Below are positions 39,792-49,354 of a stretch of DNA of 63,584 bases, piece by piece. A program made the translations under genes and the position numbers. The stretch is from assembly GCA_001839685.1 (NCBI GenBank), contig MLAK01000588.1, positions 33,059-96,642 of the forward strand. Reading direction: 5' to 3'. The stretch is from Tritrichomonas foetus. Taxonomy: Eukaryota > Parabasalia > Tritrichomonadida > Tritrichomonadidae. Under the pieces are notes generated by a model, which saw only the letters and a list, made by a program, of their open reading frames with translations, searched no databases and was not told where the DNA came from. Position 1 is the first letter of the stretch. Each line of letters starts with the position of its first letter.

Positions 39792-40508
39792 ATGAACGCG
39801 GCATTTACGAATGTTACTAACCTTCTTCGTGATCGATCAAACCCGCAAAGCCTAAAATCTGAAGCAGAAGATGACCGTATTGATCAAGAACTCGAAAATA
39901 TTCTAAACAGACAAGCACCTTCATATAACGAAATCGATTATTGGAATACGCGCTACGAACGTGAGCCAGAACCATTTGACTGGTATCAGACATGGGGGCG
40001 GTTAAGGCCAATCGTTTTGCCAGCTGTCTCAGGTCGTCAGAACGCGCTCGATATCGGATGTGGAAATTCAACACTTGCTGCCGACCTTCTGGAGGACGGA
40101 TTTGAGCATGTGGTTGGATACGACGCTTCTTCGGTTGTCATTGAACAAAACAAACAGCGATACGGAAACGAATCTCGCCTGGAATGGATATGCGGAGATG
40201 TCACAAAAATGGAAAAAATTGAATCAAACAAATTCGATTTCGTTATTGATAAAGGAACAATCGACTCACTCATGTGCGCGGGATCATCAGCACGATCAGT
40301 CACACAAATATTGGCAGAGGTTGCAAGAGTTCTTAAACCGGGTGGTGTCTTTGTTGAAGTCTCCTATGGCACGCCAAACACACGAACATCATTCCTGAAA
40401 AATCCTCAGTTTGGTTGGAATCTCCTCGAAAACCAGGAAATCGAGAAGATAACAGAAAAAGATACTTACCACTACATTTACTTCGCTCAGAAGAATTCTG
40501 GTGATTAA
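39792..40508 (+). CDS. EEF1AKMT4/METTL13-type protein lysine methyltransferase
   Basis: 238 residues with a class I SAM-dependent methyltransferase fold. YNEIDYWNTRYEREPEPFDW is the characteristic N-terminal segment of the METTL13/EEF1AKMT4 group; SAM motif I is ALDIGCGNSTLA (D87, G89, G91), the ribose-binding acid is D101 in VGYDASS, and DKGTIDSL plus VARVLKPGGVFVEVSYGTP follow as in the family. Family members methylate lysines of translation factor eEF1A. The last 20 residues are charged. Codons are GC-richer than in neighbours. The start follows AATCAAAA, an Inr-like leader, only 110 bp from the divergent 7TM gene. Confidence 0.88.
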   Translation: MNAAFTNVTNLLRDRSNPQSLKSEAEDDRIDQELENILNRQAPSYNEIDYWNTRYEREPEPFDWYQTWGRLRPIVLPAVSGRQNALDIGCGNSTLAADLLEDGFEHVVGYDASSVVIEQNKQRYGNESRLEWICGDVTKMEKIESNKFDFVIDKGTIDSLMCAGSSARSVTQILAEVARVLKPGGVFVEVSYGTPNTRTSFLKNPQFGWNLLENQEIEKITEKDTYHYIYFAQKNSGD

Positions 40509-41231
40509 GGATGACTCATCTCGAAAACTTATATAACGAAAAAGAATCTTAAAATAAGAACAATGAATAAAAATATTTTAATTTCCTAATATGAGGTTGT
40601 TTTTTATTTGGCTAAACTTAGTGACTTGTGTGAGTCTGGGTGGCACGAGAAAGATTTTGGCGAAAAACAAATGAAATGAATCACTTGAATTAAGTTCAAA
40701 TTGTAACTTGCAATCATTCAAGAATCTTTTATATCAACAAACATCGAATGATTGTGAAACATCAATGAAAAAAAAAATTATCACATGTTTTTCAAAGTCG
40801 ACGAAAAGTATATGATATATTTTATTTCCTCGATAAGTTTCACACAGAATAATGATGAACTAAGAGCAGTCTTCGGCAGAGGAGCTAATCTCTTTTAATA
40901 TTCATGGTTTGAAAAGTGATTTCCAATGAGATTAGTTTTGAAGGGATATAAAGCTGACATATTGTAGATAAATCTAACTTGACTTCATTTCGTACTTCAA
41001 TCATGCTGAGAAAATCAATTCATTATTCATTTATTCCAATAAGAATATATTTTTTAATTGAAGTGAATATGTTGAACAAAGTTCATAATTATGTGTATCA
41101 TGAGTAGCATAACCATGGTTACCAAATATAAAAAAAGAATTATTGTAAAATTAAGCGATGTATAGACAATTTTAAATCAAATAAAATATGAATAAAATAA
41201 AAAAATATGAATCACATGTGAAATGAATTCT
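40509..41231. other. Convergent intergenic (723 bp), no gene
   Basis: AT-rich. A GC-richer patch near 40630-40665 (GTCTGGGTGGCACGAG) is not coding in any frame. No tRNA-like fold found. Confidence 0.4.
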
Positions 41232-42446
41232 TCATTGTTTCAACATTTCACGCATGATTGTTGCTGCCCACATACCTGATGTTCCATCTTTACATTTAAA
41301 GATGTGTTGGGCCTTGCCACTATTCAGAGTCCATTCTTTTCCATTTGCTGAAACTCCCTCAACACGAGATCCAGGCAAAAGTTTAATTTCATGCTTGAAT
41401 TTATTATTTTTTGGATTAAATAAAAGCAATCTCTTATTTGATGTAAGAAACACGATTCTTTCTGGCCAACTCAGTTTCCTTTTATTCATCATTTCTCCTT
41501 GTAAAACCACCTTTTCACCTGGATCAAGCATATCATCTGCTATTGTTGGAGGTGGCTCTTCTTCAAACTTTGTGAAAAGTGGCATTTTTACAGAATATAT
41601 ATTTTTCCAATCAACCTCTGCAAAAAATGGATGATTTCGAATTGACGGATAGCCATCTTTCACTTCGCCATAACCAATTCTTTGAGTTGGATCCAAAACA
41701 AGAAGCTTCATAATTAAATCTTTCGCGTGACGGGGGAGTCTCTCAAAGGCTGGATTCAATTTGATAGCCGTGATATTTTCCATCAATTCTGGCTGAGTTT
41801 CTCCTTCAAACGGTGCAACGCCTGTCAGGCAGTTAAAAATAACGCAGGCAAATGACCAAAGGTCTGAGCTGAAGCATATCTGGCCATCATTGAGTAATTC
41901 TGGGGCAACAAAGGCAGGTGTTCCAACAATTGATGATCTGACGAGGCCATTCGTCCCCTCGTTGTTGATGAGGGCTGTTCCGAAATCCGTAAGCTTGACG
42001 TGGTTGTTCGCGTTAAGGAGAATGTTTTCTGGCTTGATATCTCGATGTATGACGTTATTTTGATGACAAGTCGTCATGGCGATTAAGAGCTGTGCGGCTA
42101 ACAAACGGACAACTTCAACGTTTAAGCTTCCGATGTCGTTTATGGCCTCCGCCAAGTCGCCGTGTTCCGCTAATTCGAATACGAAATATAGATTGGAGTC
42201 GTCCTTAAAAGTGCCAAACAAATGAACAACAAAAAGACAGTTGCATCTGAGTAGCGCGTTTTTTTCGAGAACTGGCTGGTTCTGTTTTTTCACTTTCATT
42301 AAAAATCGGCGATTCAATGCTTTAAGAGCGAACTGTCGACCACTTCTTTGCTCAGTGGCTCTATAAATCTGGCCAAATGCGCCTTGCCCGATTGGAGCAT
42401 CCACAATAAAATCTTCTAAGCGAAAGGATGCTTGGCAAGCTTCCAT
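41232..42446 (-). CDS. PDK1-like kinase with C-terminal PH domain
   Basis: 404 residues. Kinase domain about 10-275: IGQGAFG (19-25), K42, HRDIKPEN (H134-D136), DFG 154-156, activation segment SSIVGTPAFVAPELL with S172 at the position of the PDK1 autophosphorylation serine. A PH domain follows (about 300-404): GEMMNKRKLSWPERIVFLTS, then LLPGSRVEG and EWTLNSGKAQHIF. Kinase first and PH last, with no AGC hydrophobic-motif tail, is the PDK1 arrangement, opposite to PKB. PDK1 phosphorylates activation loops of AGC kinases such as the PKB at 28094-29437. The linker of animal PDK1 is short here. Divergent with the armadillo-like gene 158 bp away. Confidence 0.9.
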   Translation of the reverse strand: MEACQASFRLEDFIVDAPIGQGAFGQIYRATEQRSGRQFALKALNRRFLMKVKKQNQPVLEKNALLRCNCLFVVHLFGTFKDDSNLYFVFELAEHGDLAEAINDIGSLNVEVVRLLAAQLLIAMTTCHQNNVIHRDIKPENILLNANNHVKLTDFGTALINNEGTNGLVRSSIVGTPAFVAPELLNDGQICFSSDLWSFACVIFNCLTGVAPFEGETQPELMENITAIKLNPAFERLPRHAKDLIMKLLVLDPTQRIGYGEVKDGYPSIRNHPFFAEVDWKNIYSVKMPLFTKFEEEPPPTIADDMLDPGEKVVLQGEMMNKRKLSWPERIVFLTSNKRLLLFNPKNNKFKHEIKLLPGSRVEGVSANGKEWTLNSGKAQHIFKCKDGTSGMWAATIMREMLKQ

Positions 42447-42604
42447 TGTAGGCGGTTGACACTCAACTTTTGTGAAAATCTTTCAAAAAGTCAATGTTCA
42501 GAGTTTTTTTAAGTGACATGTCATCACAAAAGGTGAATATTTCTCAAAAAGTTGATAGTATGACCGTTTATTAATGTATGTTCTGAAAAAGTGGAAACAA
42601 TTAT

Positions 42605-44020
42605 ATGGATTTGTCCAGCTATAAAAGCGACGTAATAGATTATTCTGGCAGTCCTTCAGCAATGAAAAACAAACTCGACTTTTTTCTAGAAGATTCAGCC
42701 CAACAGACTCCAAATGCAATTATCGTCATGCTCAATCATCTCTTTAGCCAATTCATTTGCTCGGCAAATGATTACCAATTAAAATCAAATGCGCTTATGA
42801 AAATTTATGGACTTGGACATTTAGAAAAAAATAATTTAAGATTACTCAATAAATTACCAATTAATGATGATGTAATAATACTATTGAATGAGATTGTAAG
42901 GGATGATACTAACATTACAAATGTTTTATCTGCTGCAACTATTTTGGCAAGCCTTTCTACAAGATTTTTAAACGTGTTTACATTAGAAACTGTCAGCTTA
43001 CGTCTTAAAAATATCAACAATGTTTTGTTAGTAACACCATTAATTAATCTCATTCATAATTTTTATAGCATTGAAGAAGAAAGAAGTGAAATTGTCCAAT
43101 TTTTGCCGATTGGTGAAGTGACAAATATCCTCTCAAATATTGTTTTTGAAAATTTCATTAAATTCGGAAACATTTTTTTTAAAATGCTTTACACATTCTG
43201 TTCAATTCCACATTCTGATGATGATGGAAAACTAATTTTTGAAGAATTATCAAAATATTCCTTTTCAATAATGAATATGACAGATTCCAAAACCATATTA
43301 AATCCATCAGATTTGAAGTACTTTTGTTGGATTTTAATTAAAATGTTTGAATTCAAAACTATACCGTTAAATTTATTTATAGAAAAACAATTTCCAAAAC
43401 TAATTACAAATTTAATGCATTCACTTAACATCAAAATTAAAGAAAATTCAATTTTATTGGCAGGATTTGCCATAAAAAGTGGAATTGTTGATGATTATTT
43501 TGATTCTAATTTCTTTTTTGACTTAATCTTCAAAAATAAATATCATGATAGAATTATTACTTCGGCTTTCTGGTGCATTTCACTTGGTCTTTGTGAAGAA
43601 ACTGTTCAATTGATTATTCATTCTGAGTATTTCCAAATGATTCCACAATTGTATCAAGAAAGTTCACTTAATGCGAAAATGGAAATTGCTTATTTTTTGA
43701 GCGAATTAATGGTTCTTTCAACAGATCCACCAATAGAATTTTTGTATACTGAATTTTTAAATATATATTTGGATTTCTTAAGGATTGGCACTCCTGAAGC
43801 AATTAATAAAATAGGAATGCCATTATATGGTACAATTATTGATGCTTTAGATTTTTATGGAAGCGAATGCACTGAACATATTCTTCACTTTTTGCTTGAT
43901 AATGAATTTTTAGAGATTGTTCAGCAAATGATAGAGGATGAAGAAACGAATGAGATTGGACAACTTTTTAGTAAATTACTTAGACCATACATCATTGAAG
44001 ATGATATTACCCCTGTTTGA
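42605..44020 (+). CDS. Armadillo-like helical repeat protein
   Basis: 471 residues of predicted helical hairpins (ARM/HEAT style), for example FSQFICSANDYQLKSNALMK and TPEAINKIGMPLYGTIIDAL. Leu/Ile/Asn/Phe-rich, acidic, without catalytic motifs or membrane segments. Similar in size and style to 1837-3213; both could be adaptor proteins of a lineage-expanded family. Function not recognised. It ends in TGA and is followed by a pyrimidine-rich stretch before the convergent BTB-like gene. Confidence 0.75.
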   Translation: MDLSSYKSDVIDYSGSPSAMKNKLDFFLEDSAQQTPNAIIVMLNHLFSQFICSANDYQLKSNALMKIYGLGHLEKNNLRLLNKLPINDDVIILLNEIVRDDTNITNVLSAATILASLSTRFLNVFTLETVSLRLKNINNVLLVTPLINLIHNFYSIEEERSEIVQFLPIGEVTNILSNIVFENFIKFGNIFFKMLYTFCSIPHSDDDGKLIFEELSKYSFSIMNMTDSKTILNPSDLKYFCWILIKMFEFKTIPLNLFIEKQFPKLITNLMHSLNIKIKENSILLAGFAIKSGIVDDYFDSNFFFDLIFKNKYHDRIITSAFWCISLGLCEETVQLIIHSEYFQMIPQLYQESSLNAKMEIAYFLSELMVLSTDPPIEFLYTEFLNIYLDFLRIGTPEAINKIGMPLYGTIIDALDFYGSECTEHILHFLLDNEFLEIVQQMIEDEETNEIGQLFSKLLRPYIIEDDITPV

Positions 44021-44118
44021 ATTATGTTAATAAATTAAAAAACGTTTCATTACTTCATTCATTTTTCTTTTATTCATTTTCCACAGTCTAATTAGAAACC
44101 TAAATGAATATCAAATAG

Positions 44119-44178
44119 TAAGAAAAGCGATAATAAAAAGATACAGAAAAAGAGAAGATTCAAAGAAAAAGAAAAAGT
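44119..44178 (-). terminator. Polypyrimidine tract downstream of the BTB-like gene stop
   Basis: Purine-rich on the plus strand (AGTAAGAAAAGCG through AAAGAAAAAGAAAAAG), so the minus-strand transcript reads CUUUUUCUUUUUCUUUG 42-101 nt after its stop. Same position class as 5441, 38303 and 60711. Confidence 0.25.
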
Positions 44179-44219
44179 TGAATTTTTCACCTTTTCATTT
44201 AGTCCAAAATCATTATTAT

Positions 44220-45680
44220 TTATTCTGATGGTTCGCCTTTCCTGCTTCCGCGGATCGGACACAATTCGTCGATCCTCTTCTGCAACTCGGAAATCTGTTT
44301 ATCAGCTGCTTCGGCCTCCTTTGGCTTGATTCCCCAAACACCTCCTTTTGTTCTGAATACCTTCAATTGTTCGTCCTTATCACGAAGGAATTTATCGAAT
44401 CTGAGCCTGTCACGAACAATTTTCACAGCAATTGCAGCCTTAATATCTTTCATGTTTACTTTCGCCGTAGCGAGTTGTTCTTCCATGAGGGTGACATCTC
44501 TTTCGAGCGTTTCTGCTTGTTCTTTTTCTTTATCAGTTACATCTGTTATTGACTTTTCGATATTGTCCAGGTTTTCGATATTTCGATCGCGGACTCCATC
44601 GATTTGCTCCATTAATTCGGCACGTAATTTTGGAATCTGTTCTTGGCACTCGCGCTCGACTTGTGTTTGTTGTTTCTCAAGTAATTCTGCGCAATCCTTG
44701 GCTTCATCAAGTAAGTCTCTTAATGTATTTTCTAAACTAGCCAACTTTTGCTGATGTTCATCTTCAAGTCTTCTGTATTCTTCACGTTGTGCGTCTGTTG
44801 CTTGAACAAGTTGATCGAGTGTCTGTTGTTGCTTTTTAACAATTTCGAGCAAGTCAGCAGCTTCTTGATCGTGTTCCTTCTTCATTTTTGTGCTTGCAGC
44901 AAGCTGGGCTTTTTTCAGAAGTTCTCTCAATGTTTCGATTTCATCATGATGTCTTCGGTCTGACAATAATAATTCATTTTCTGCCTTATTACGAGACGAT
45001 GATAAGGCCCAAGCAATGAAGAATGAAATGTTCTGTTCGTGGACTTCCCTGCACAAGAAAATTCCTTCGGTTTGATCATCAGTTAAATGATCGAAATCAA
45101 TAAGAAGAATCAAAGGAACCGCGGATTCTGCATTCTTATAGAAAAGTGTCAGAACAAACTCAAGGAAACGCTGCTTATCAATTCCACGCTGTTCGGCTGA
45201 AATTACAATCTGGAAAATAATTTCGGGTGGAACATCAATAAAACGTTCGTCGACAAGTGCGTCATTTATGATGTTGGCTACAGCGTTGATGTCTGATTCC
45301 AAAAATATTCCCTGTTTGACGTGTTTCAATAGCTGTTCGAGAATGTCTCCTTCTTCTGGCGGAGGAAGCTTCTTCTTGTGGATAAAATCGTCAATGAACT
45401 GAATAAGTGTTGGGACTTCCCATTCGACAGCCAATTCGCGAATTTCATATGCGTTTGTTGGAGTGACTTTGAACTGCTGCAACTGACAGGCTGAAGCGAA
45501 GGCAGTCAAAGAATCAGCACGAACACGTCGGTTGATTGTTCCTTGCGTTTGGCCTTGAGTTAATAATCTGGCGCATTTGCGAGACATCTTTGCGAATTTC
45601 TCGCCATCAAAATCATAGCGTTGGTTGTTTGCCCAGAGGGTGAAGGTTCGCATGAATTTCGGCGTTTCGGGTTGATCCAT
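44220..45680 (-). CDS. BTB-like fold plus long coiled coil
   Basis: 486 residues. The first 120 residues (TLWANNQRYDFDGEKFAKMS, then LLTQGQTQGTI, TPTNAYEIRELAVEWEVPTL) resemble the BTB-like N-terminal modules common in trichomonad coiled-coil proteins. Residues 130-235 are helical, BACK-like. From about 240 to 475 a coiled coil runs almost without break, rich in E, Q, K and L (EYRRLEDEHQQKLASLENTL). A cytoskeletal or scaffold role is inferred only. Codon choice is GC-richer than in neighbours, suggesting good expression. CTTAACGGC lies 22 nt before the ATG. Confidence 0.8.
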   Translation of the reverse strand: MDQPETPKFMRTFTLWANNQRYDFDGEKFAKMSRKCARLLTQGQTQGTINRRVRADSLTAFASACQLQQFKVTPTNAYEIRELAVEWEVPTLIQFIDDFIHKKKLPPPEEGDILEQLLKHVKQGIFLESDINAVANIINDALVDERFIDVPPEIIFQIVISAEQRGIDKQRFLEFVLTLFYKNAESAVPLILLIDFDHLTDDQTEGIFLCREVHEQNISFFIAWALSSSRNKAENELLLSDRRHHDEIETLRELLKKAQLAASTKMKKEHDQEAADLLEIVKKQQQTLDQLVQATDAQREEYRRLEDEHQQKLASLENTLRDLLDEAKDCAELLEKQQTQVERECQEQIPKLRAELMEQIDGVRDRNIENLDNIEKSITDVTDKEKEQAETLERDVTLMEEQLATAKVNMKDIKAAIAVKIVRDRLRFDKFLRDKDEQLKVFRTKGGVWGIKPKEAEAADKQISELQKRIDELCPIRGSRKGEPSE

Positions 45681-45701
45681 CGATTCTGTTTTTTTAATAA
45701 A

Positions 45702-45710
45702 GCCGTTAAG
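45702..45710 (-). promoter_or_regulatory. CTTAACGGC promoter element
   Basis: 22 nt before the ATG of the BTB-like gene; TAACGG is an exact YAAC(G/T)G Myb-type core. Confidence 0.4.
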
Positions 45711-46091
45711 AATGAAATTTATAATATTTGACCTTAGGAAGGTTATTTCACCTTCTCAATATCAAGTAGAAATAATTGAGTTATTTACATTCAAAATTGA
45801 AAAAGTTGATGTTTACTGAGGGAATATCTCGAAAATTTATGAAATAAATAATCTATATTTATGTGAAGTTCTTTATATAACATATGTTTAAACAATTTTT
45901 TAAGAATATGATGTTAAATTTGATGTCATATGAATTTCTAATTTTTCTATCGGTGAAAGAAAAGATTGTAATGATGCATATTTTGGTATAACCATCATAA
46001 AAAAGATAGTTTGCATCAGAATAATATTAATAAAGAGGAAATAATTCAAAAGAGAGAAAGGTCAATTTCGTCCCCATTAATTAGGTGAATA

Positions 46092-46100
46092 TTTAAACGT
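46092..46100 (+). promoter_or_regulatory. TTTAAACGT promoter element
   Basis: 33 nt before the ATG at 46133, followed by a T-rich stretch and TCATATCACA, possible Inr positions. Confidence 0.4.
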
Positions 46101-46132
46101 ATCCATTTTTCATATCACAAATTCCATTATGA

Positions 46133-48001
46133 ATGAATCTGAACTATAAAGATGATAATAACAATAATTTCCGAAAAAATAGATTTATATTTTTAGAGGA
46201 AGAAGAAGATAACATATTAAATCATGAAAGGCCACCAGATAATAAACCACCATTTAATTTTCTGGATGTGAATAATTCTGCAACTGAAATGTATTTATTA
46301 TTATGTCCACCATTAAGTCCAAGTGATACTGAGAGATGTGGTGTTGCTTACCATGCAATTTATTCAATAGCAAATTTAATTTCACAATATCCAGAGAGAA
46401 GCACTGAAATAATGACAATTTGTAATAATACAGTAAATTACTACAATAAAGAAATGGACTTTTCTGATATTGTTAGTGAATATTTTTATTTAGGTATTAC
46501 GCCGGATGTTTTTACTGCAACGTTAAATTTGATTTGTCAAATGATGGTTTGTGAAACACGCTTTTTTTCAAAAATGTTTGATAATGCTTTTCTAACGCGT
46601 TTGTTGTCAGTTGTTGAAGATCCAAAATCAATATTCAAAAATGATCTTAACTTCGATTATTTAAATCCATCAAATAATCTTTTTGATTTCACTGAAAACA
46701 TTTTCAATAACAATGCATTTAATTTTAATAATAATATCAACAATGATATAAATCAGAACATAAATAATGTGCCAGAAATTGAATATAGTGATGAGAAGAT
46801 ATTTTTATCAAGATTAGCTGCATGTTCAATTTTAAATGATTATTTTGAAATGTATTCACATACAACTGATGAAGAAAGAAACTGTATGTTTATGCCAGAT
46901 ATTAATGATATTGCTATATTTTTAATAAATGGAGTAACTAACTCACCTAAAGAATCTAATTCATCAATAGCTATCGTTCAACTTATTGCGAAATTTGTCA
47001 AGTTTTTTGCTTTATATATATCAAATGGTGAAATCTTAAGTAGCCTTTTTTATTTATTAATTAATATTATCATTGATCCTGAATGTAATGCAATCAAAAA
47101 TGCTTATTTTGCATTAATTGAATTAAATAAATCTAATATCGCAACAAATTTATATGAAAGAGTTCATTTTGAACAATTATTCGATTTATATATGAAAAAT
47201 GAATTTTACCAAAAAAATTATACTCAATATCTAATGGGATTAATCGATTCTGCGTTAATTTCAGAGAATGAAGAGTTAATTATATTGATATCAGGTTTGC
47301 TAAATAAAGACTTGCTATTCACAATGTCTCATTTTCGATTCATTGATGAGGACGAAGAAAAAAGAGATAAAAATCCTAATTTTAAACAAAATGAGAGCAA
47401 TACTGAAAACATCAATGAAAATGAGTACAAAATTGATTACTTCAATGGATTTCCTATCGACAATGAAGATGAAGAAATCGAATCTATCACATATTATGAG
47501 AAGAACAAAAATGTGATCATTAATTTTTGCAACTTATGCGATGATATGATAAATGAGCCAAAGTTTAATTTTACTAATGATTTATATTCCTATGGTGTAA
47601 TTAATTGGATGATTCAAGTTGCTGAAAGTACAATTTTTGACATAAAAAGAGCGGCTGTTAATGTTCTCGTTCATTTTATCAGTGAATGCGACCAAGAAAT
47701 TATGTTTAACTTAATTTATAATCAAAATGTAATTGATATATCATTAAATATGATTCTATCAAACCTAGATATATATGAAGGATTTATTCGAGCACTAATT
47801 TCTATCCTAAACATAATTTCAGATCAGAATAACAATGACCAAAGGAAAACTCAACTCTTTTCAAAGCTTGTCGAGGAAAACGTTTTTGAGGTTATTGAAG
47901 AAGCAATTTCTAACTTTTCCGACGAAATTGAGATAAACGAAATGGCAAAACACTTATTGGGCTTTGCAAATGCAATTCATGATTCTTTAAAAGAAGCTTA
48001 A
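46133..48001 (+). CDS. Asn-rich armadillo-like protein
   Basis: 622 residues. Asn/Asp-rich head, then armadillo-like helices (AYHAIYSIANLISQYPERS; CSILNDYF; FDIKRAAVNVLVHFISEC), interrupted by an Asn-rich loop (about 190-215) and an acidic insertion (about 400-455). No catalytic or membrane features. Another ATG lies 4 nt upstream in a different frame (46129), opening a six-codon frame that overlaps this start. If the leader includes it, initiation must leak to 46133. Function not recognised; it may be related to 1837-3213 and 42605-44020. Confidence 0.75.
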   Translation: MNLNYKDDNNNNFRKNRFIFLEEEEDNILNHERPPDNKPPFNFLDVNNSATEMYLLLCPPLSPSDTERCGVAYHAIYSIANLISQYPERSTEIMTICNNTVNYYNKEMDFSDIVSEYFYLGITPDVFTATLNLICQMMVCETRFFSKMFDNAFLTRLLSVVEDPKSIFKNDLNFDYLNPSNNLFDFTENIFNNNAFNFNNNINNDINQNINNVPEIEYSDEKIFLSRLAACSILNDYFEMYSHTTDEERNCMFMPDINDIAIFLINGVTNSPKESNSSIAIVQLIAKFVKFFALYISNGEILSSLFYLLINIIIDPECNAIKNAYFALIELNKSNIATNLYERVHFEQLFDLYMKNEFYQKNYTQYLMGLIDSALISENEELIILISGLLNKDLLFTMSHFRFIDEDEEKRDKNPNFKQNESNTENINENEYKIDYFNGFPIDNEDEEIESITYYEKNKNVIINFCNLCDDMINEPKFNFTNDLYSYGVINWMIQVAESTIFDIKRAAVNVLVHFISECDQEIMFNLIYNQNVIDISLNMILSNLDIYEGFIRALISILNIISDQNNNDQRKTQLFSKLVEENVFEVIEEAISNFSDEIEINEMAKHLLGFANAIHDSLKEA

Positions 48002-48462
48002 TTTATTTTTTGGTTTCGAATCAATGATTAGTTGTCAGGACCGAATTTCTGATGAAAAACTTTTTAAACCGAAAAATTGATATATCTCTCGATCTATATC
48101 TCTTGAGATAGATATTTAAGGATGTCTAAGTAATTATATAATCGAACGTCAGAATTTTTTATGATGTTAATATATTTCCATTTTCGAAAATTTATTGAAG
48201 ATTATTATTTGGTTACGTCAAAAGTATTTATGTACATTTTTTCGCTAATAGAGGTGATCTTCCATTCTTTCTATTTGTTTCAATTAAATATATAAGATAA
48301 AAAAAATCTTCTATCAGAGATTTGTCGAGTCGAATGGCTTCTAAAAAAAGAATCTGTAAAAAAGTTGATAAGTAATCATATTATTTTTTATTTTTTATTT
48401 AAATTTTTTTTGAAAGAAATGTGGTTACAGTAAAATGACAGAATAATTTTTAAACGTTCAAA
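48002..48462. other. Intergenic (461 bp), no gene
   Basis: AT-rich. A short hairpin TATCTC-TT-GAGATA sits at 48097-48110, about 96 nt beyond the preceding stop. Promoter element of the next gene at 48450. Confidence 0.45.
48450..48457 (+). promoter_or_regulatory. TTAAACGT promoter element with TTCAAA start
   Basis: TTTTTAAACGTTCAAAATGG: the element directly abuts a TCA and the ATG at 48463. This is the most compact example in the window. Confidence 0.45.
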
Positions 48463-48738
48463 ATGGACGGTGATCGAATTTTACCTACTCCACATGCACC
48501 AAGGAAAAGAACACGGAATAGGCCAACAAGAACATCAACTCGTGTATCAATTGGTAAACCAAACGATGGTCAATTAAGTCTTCAATATTTTTCTCAACTT
48601 CTCGATATTGATACAGTCTGCAATAATGCTTTGCATGCCCTCAGGAAAGATGAAAAACTGAATGTCCAATGGGTGAATGATCTTCTTGATGAAGAATGGA
48701 AATTCAAATTCGATGTTCCAATTACGACCAAATATTGA
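48463..48738 (+). CDS. Small basic-headed protein (91 aa), unrecognised
   Basis: Residues 1-30 are basic and Pro/Thr/Arg-rich (RKRTRNRPTRTSTR), the rest forms two likely helices (LSLQYFSQLLDIDTVCNNAL and VQWVNDLLDEEWKF). No cysteine pattern, signal peptide or known motif. It is accepted as a gene because of the AAACGT-TTCAAA-ATG promoter and a good codon pattern. Could be a small subunit of a chromatin or microtubule complex; that is a guess. Confidence 0.65.
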   Translation: MDGDRILPTPHAPRKRTRNRPTRTSTRVSIGKPNDGQLSLQYFSQLLDIDTVCNNALHALRKDEKLNVQWVNDLLDEEWKFKFDVPITTKY

Positions 48739-49354
48739 TTAATCAAAATGTTTGTATTATGATATTCCAATTACTAAAAATGTTTGTAAATAATGCAAAC
48801 TTTGTATCTTTTTTTTTATTTAATTTTTCTTTTAATGATTTCTATTTTTGATCTCACTAAAAATTAGTCTCAATGATGAAAATTTAAGAATAAACCTCCA
48901 GGAAATCACCTTGGATTTGGCCATATACGATAGAATCTGAGTATTACTATGAGCGAAAAAATAAACACGATGGTTTAAGAATGGAATAATTTTGGACTAT
49001 CTCTGAGGTTCAGAGTCTGAGTTATATTTGTTCACTCAATGAAAATGATTTTGGCCAAAATGAAAAATATTATATGATTTTTGTTATTTTTTCACAACTT
49101 TTCTTATGTTTTTTGATGGAAAAGATGCTTTTTTCATGAAAACTCATTCATTTAGATTGATCTCGAACGATCAAACAACTAATTTGAAAAAAAATATTAT
49201 TTTCGACAAAATTTATAGAATGATAAGAACTAGATTAGAAGCCATTTTCTAATGATGACTTCCATTCAAATCATAATATCGGCAGAATGTCAAAAAACTT
49301 CTTCTTTTTTCTGTACTTTATTTTCCCTTAACGTATAGATTATTTAGATTCAAA
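48739..49354. other. Intergenic (616 bp), possible small RNA only
   Basis: T-rich just after the stop (about 48806-48834). A hairpin CTCTGA-GGT-TCAGAG lies at about 49001-49015, and C/D-box-like motifs lie at 48873-48879 and 48937-48940, but no terminal stem joins them. TTAACGTAT at 49328 is the promoter element of the next gene. No coding frame. Confidence 0.35.
49328..49336 (+). promoter_or_regulatory. TTAACGTAT promoter element
   Basis: 19 nt before the ATG at 49355, with ATTCAAA as Inr-like sequence between them. Confidence 0.4.

Larger units (their letters stand above)
45681..46132. other. Divergent promoter region (452 bp)
   Basis: Carries one AACG-type element for each side (45702-45710 on minus, 46092-46100 on plus). 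Otherwise AT-rich without a gene. Confidence 0.5.

Noticed and set aside
48873..48940. Possible C/D-box snoRNA (ATGATGA ... CTGA)
   Set aside because: Spacing is right, but no terminal stem and no recognisable guide to rRNA; such short motifs arise often in AT-rich DNA.
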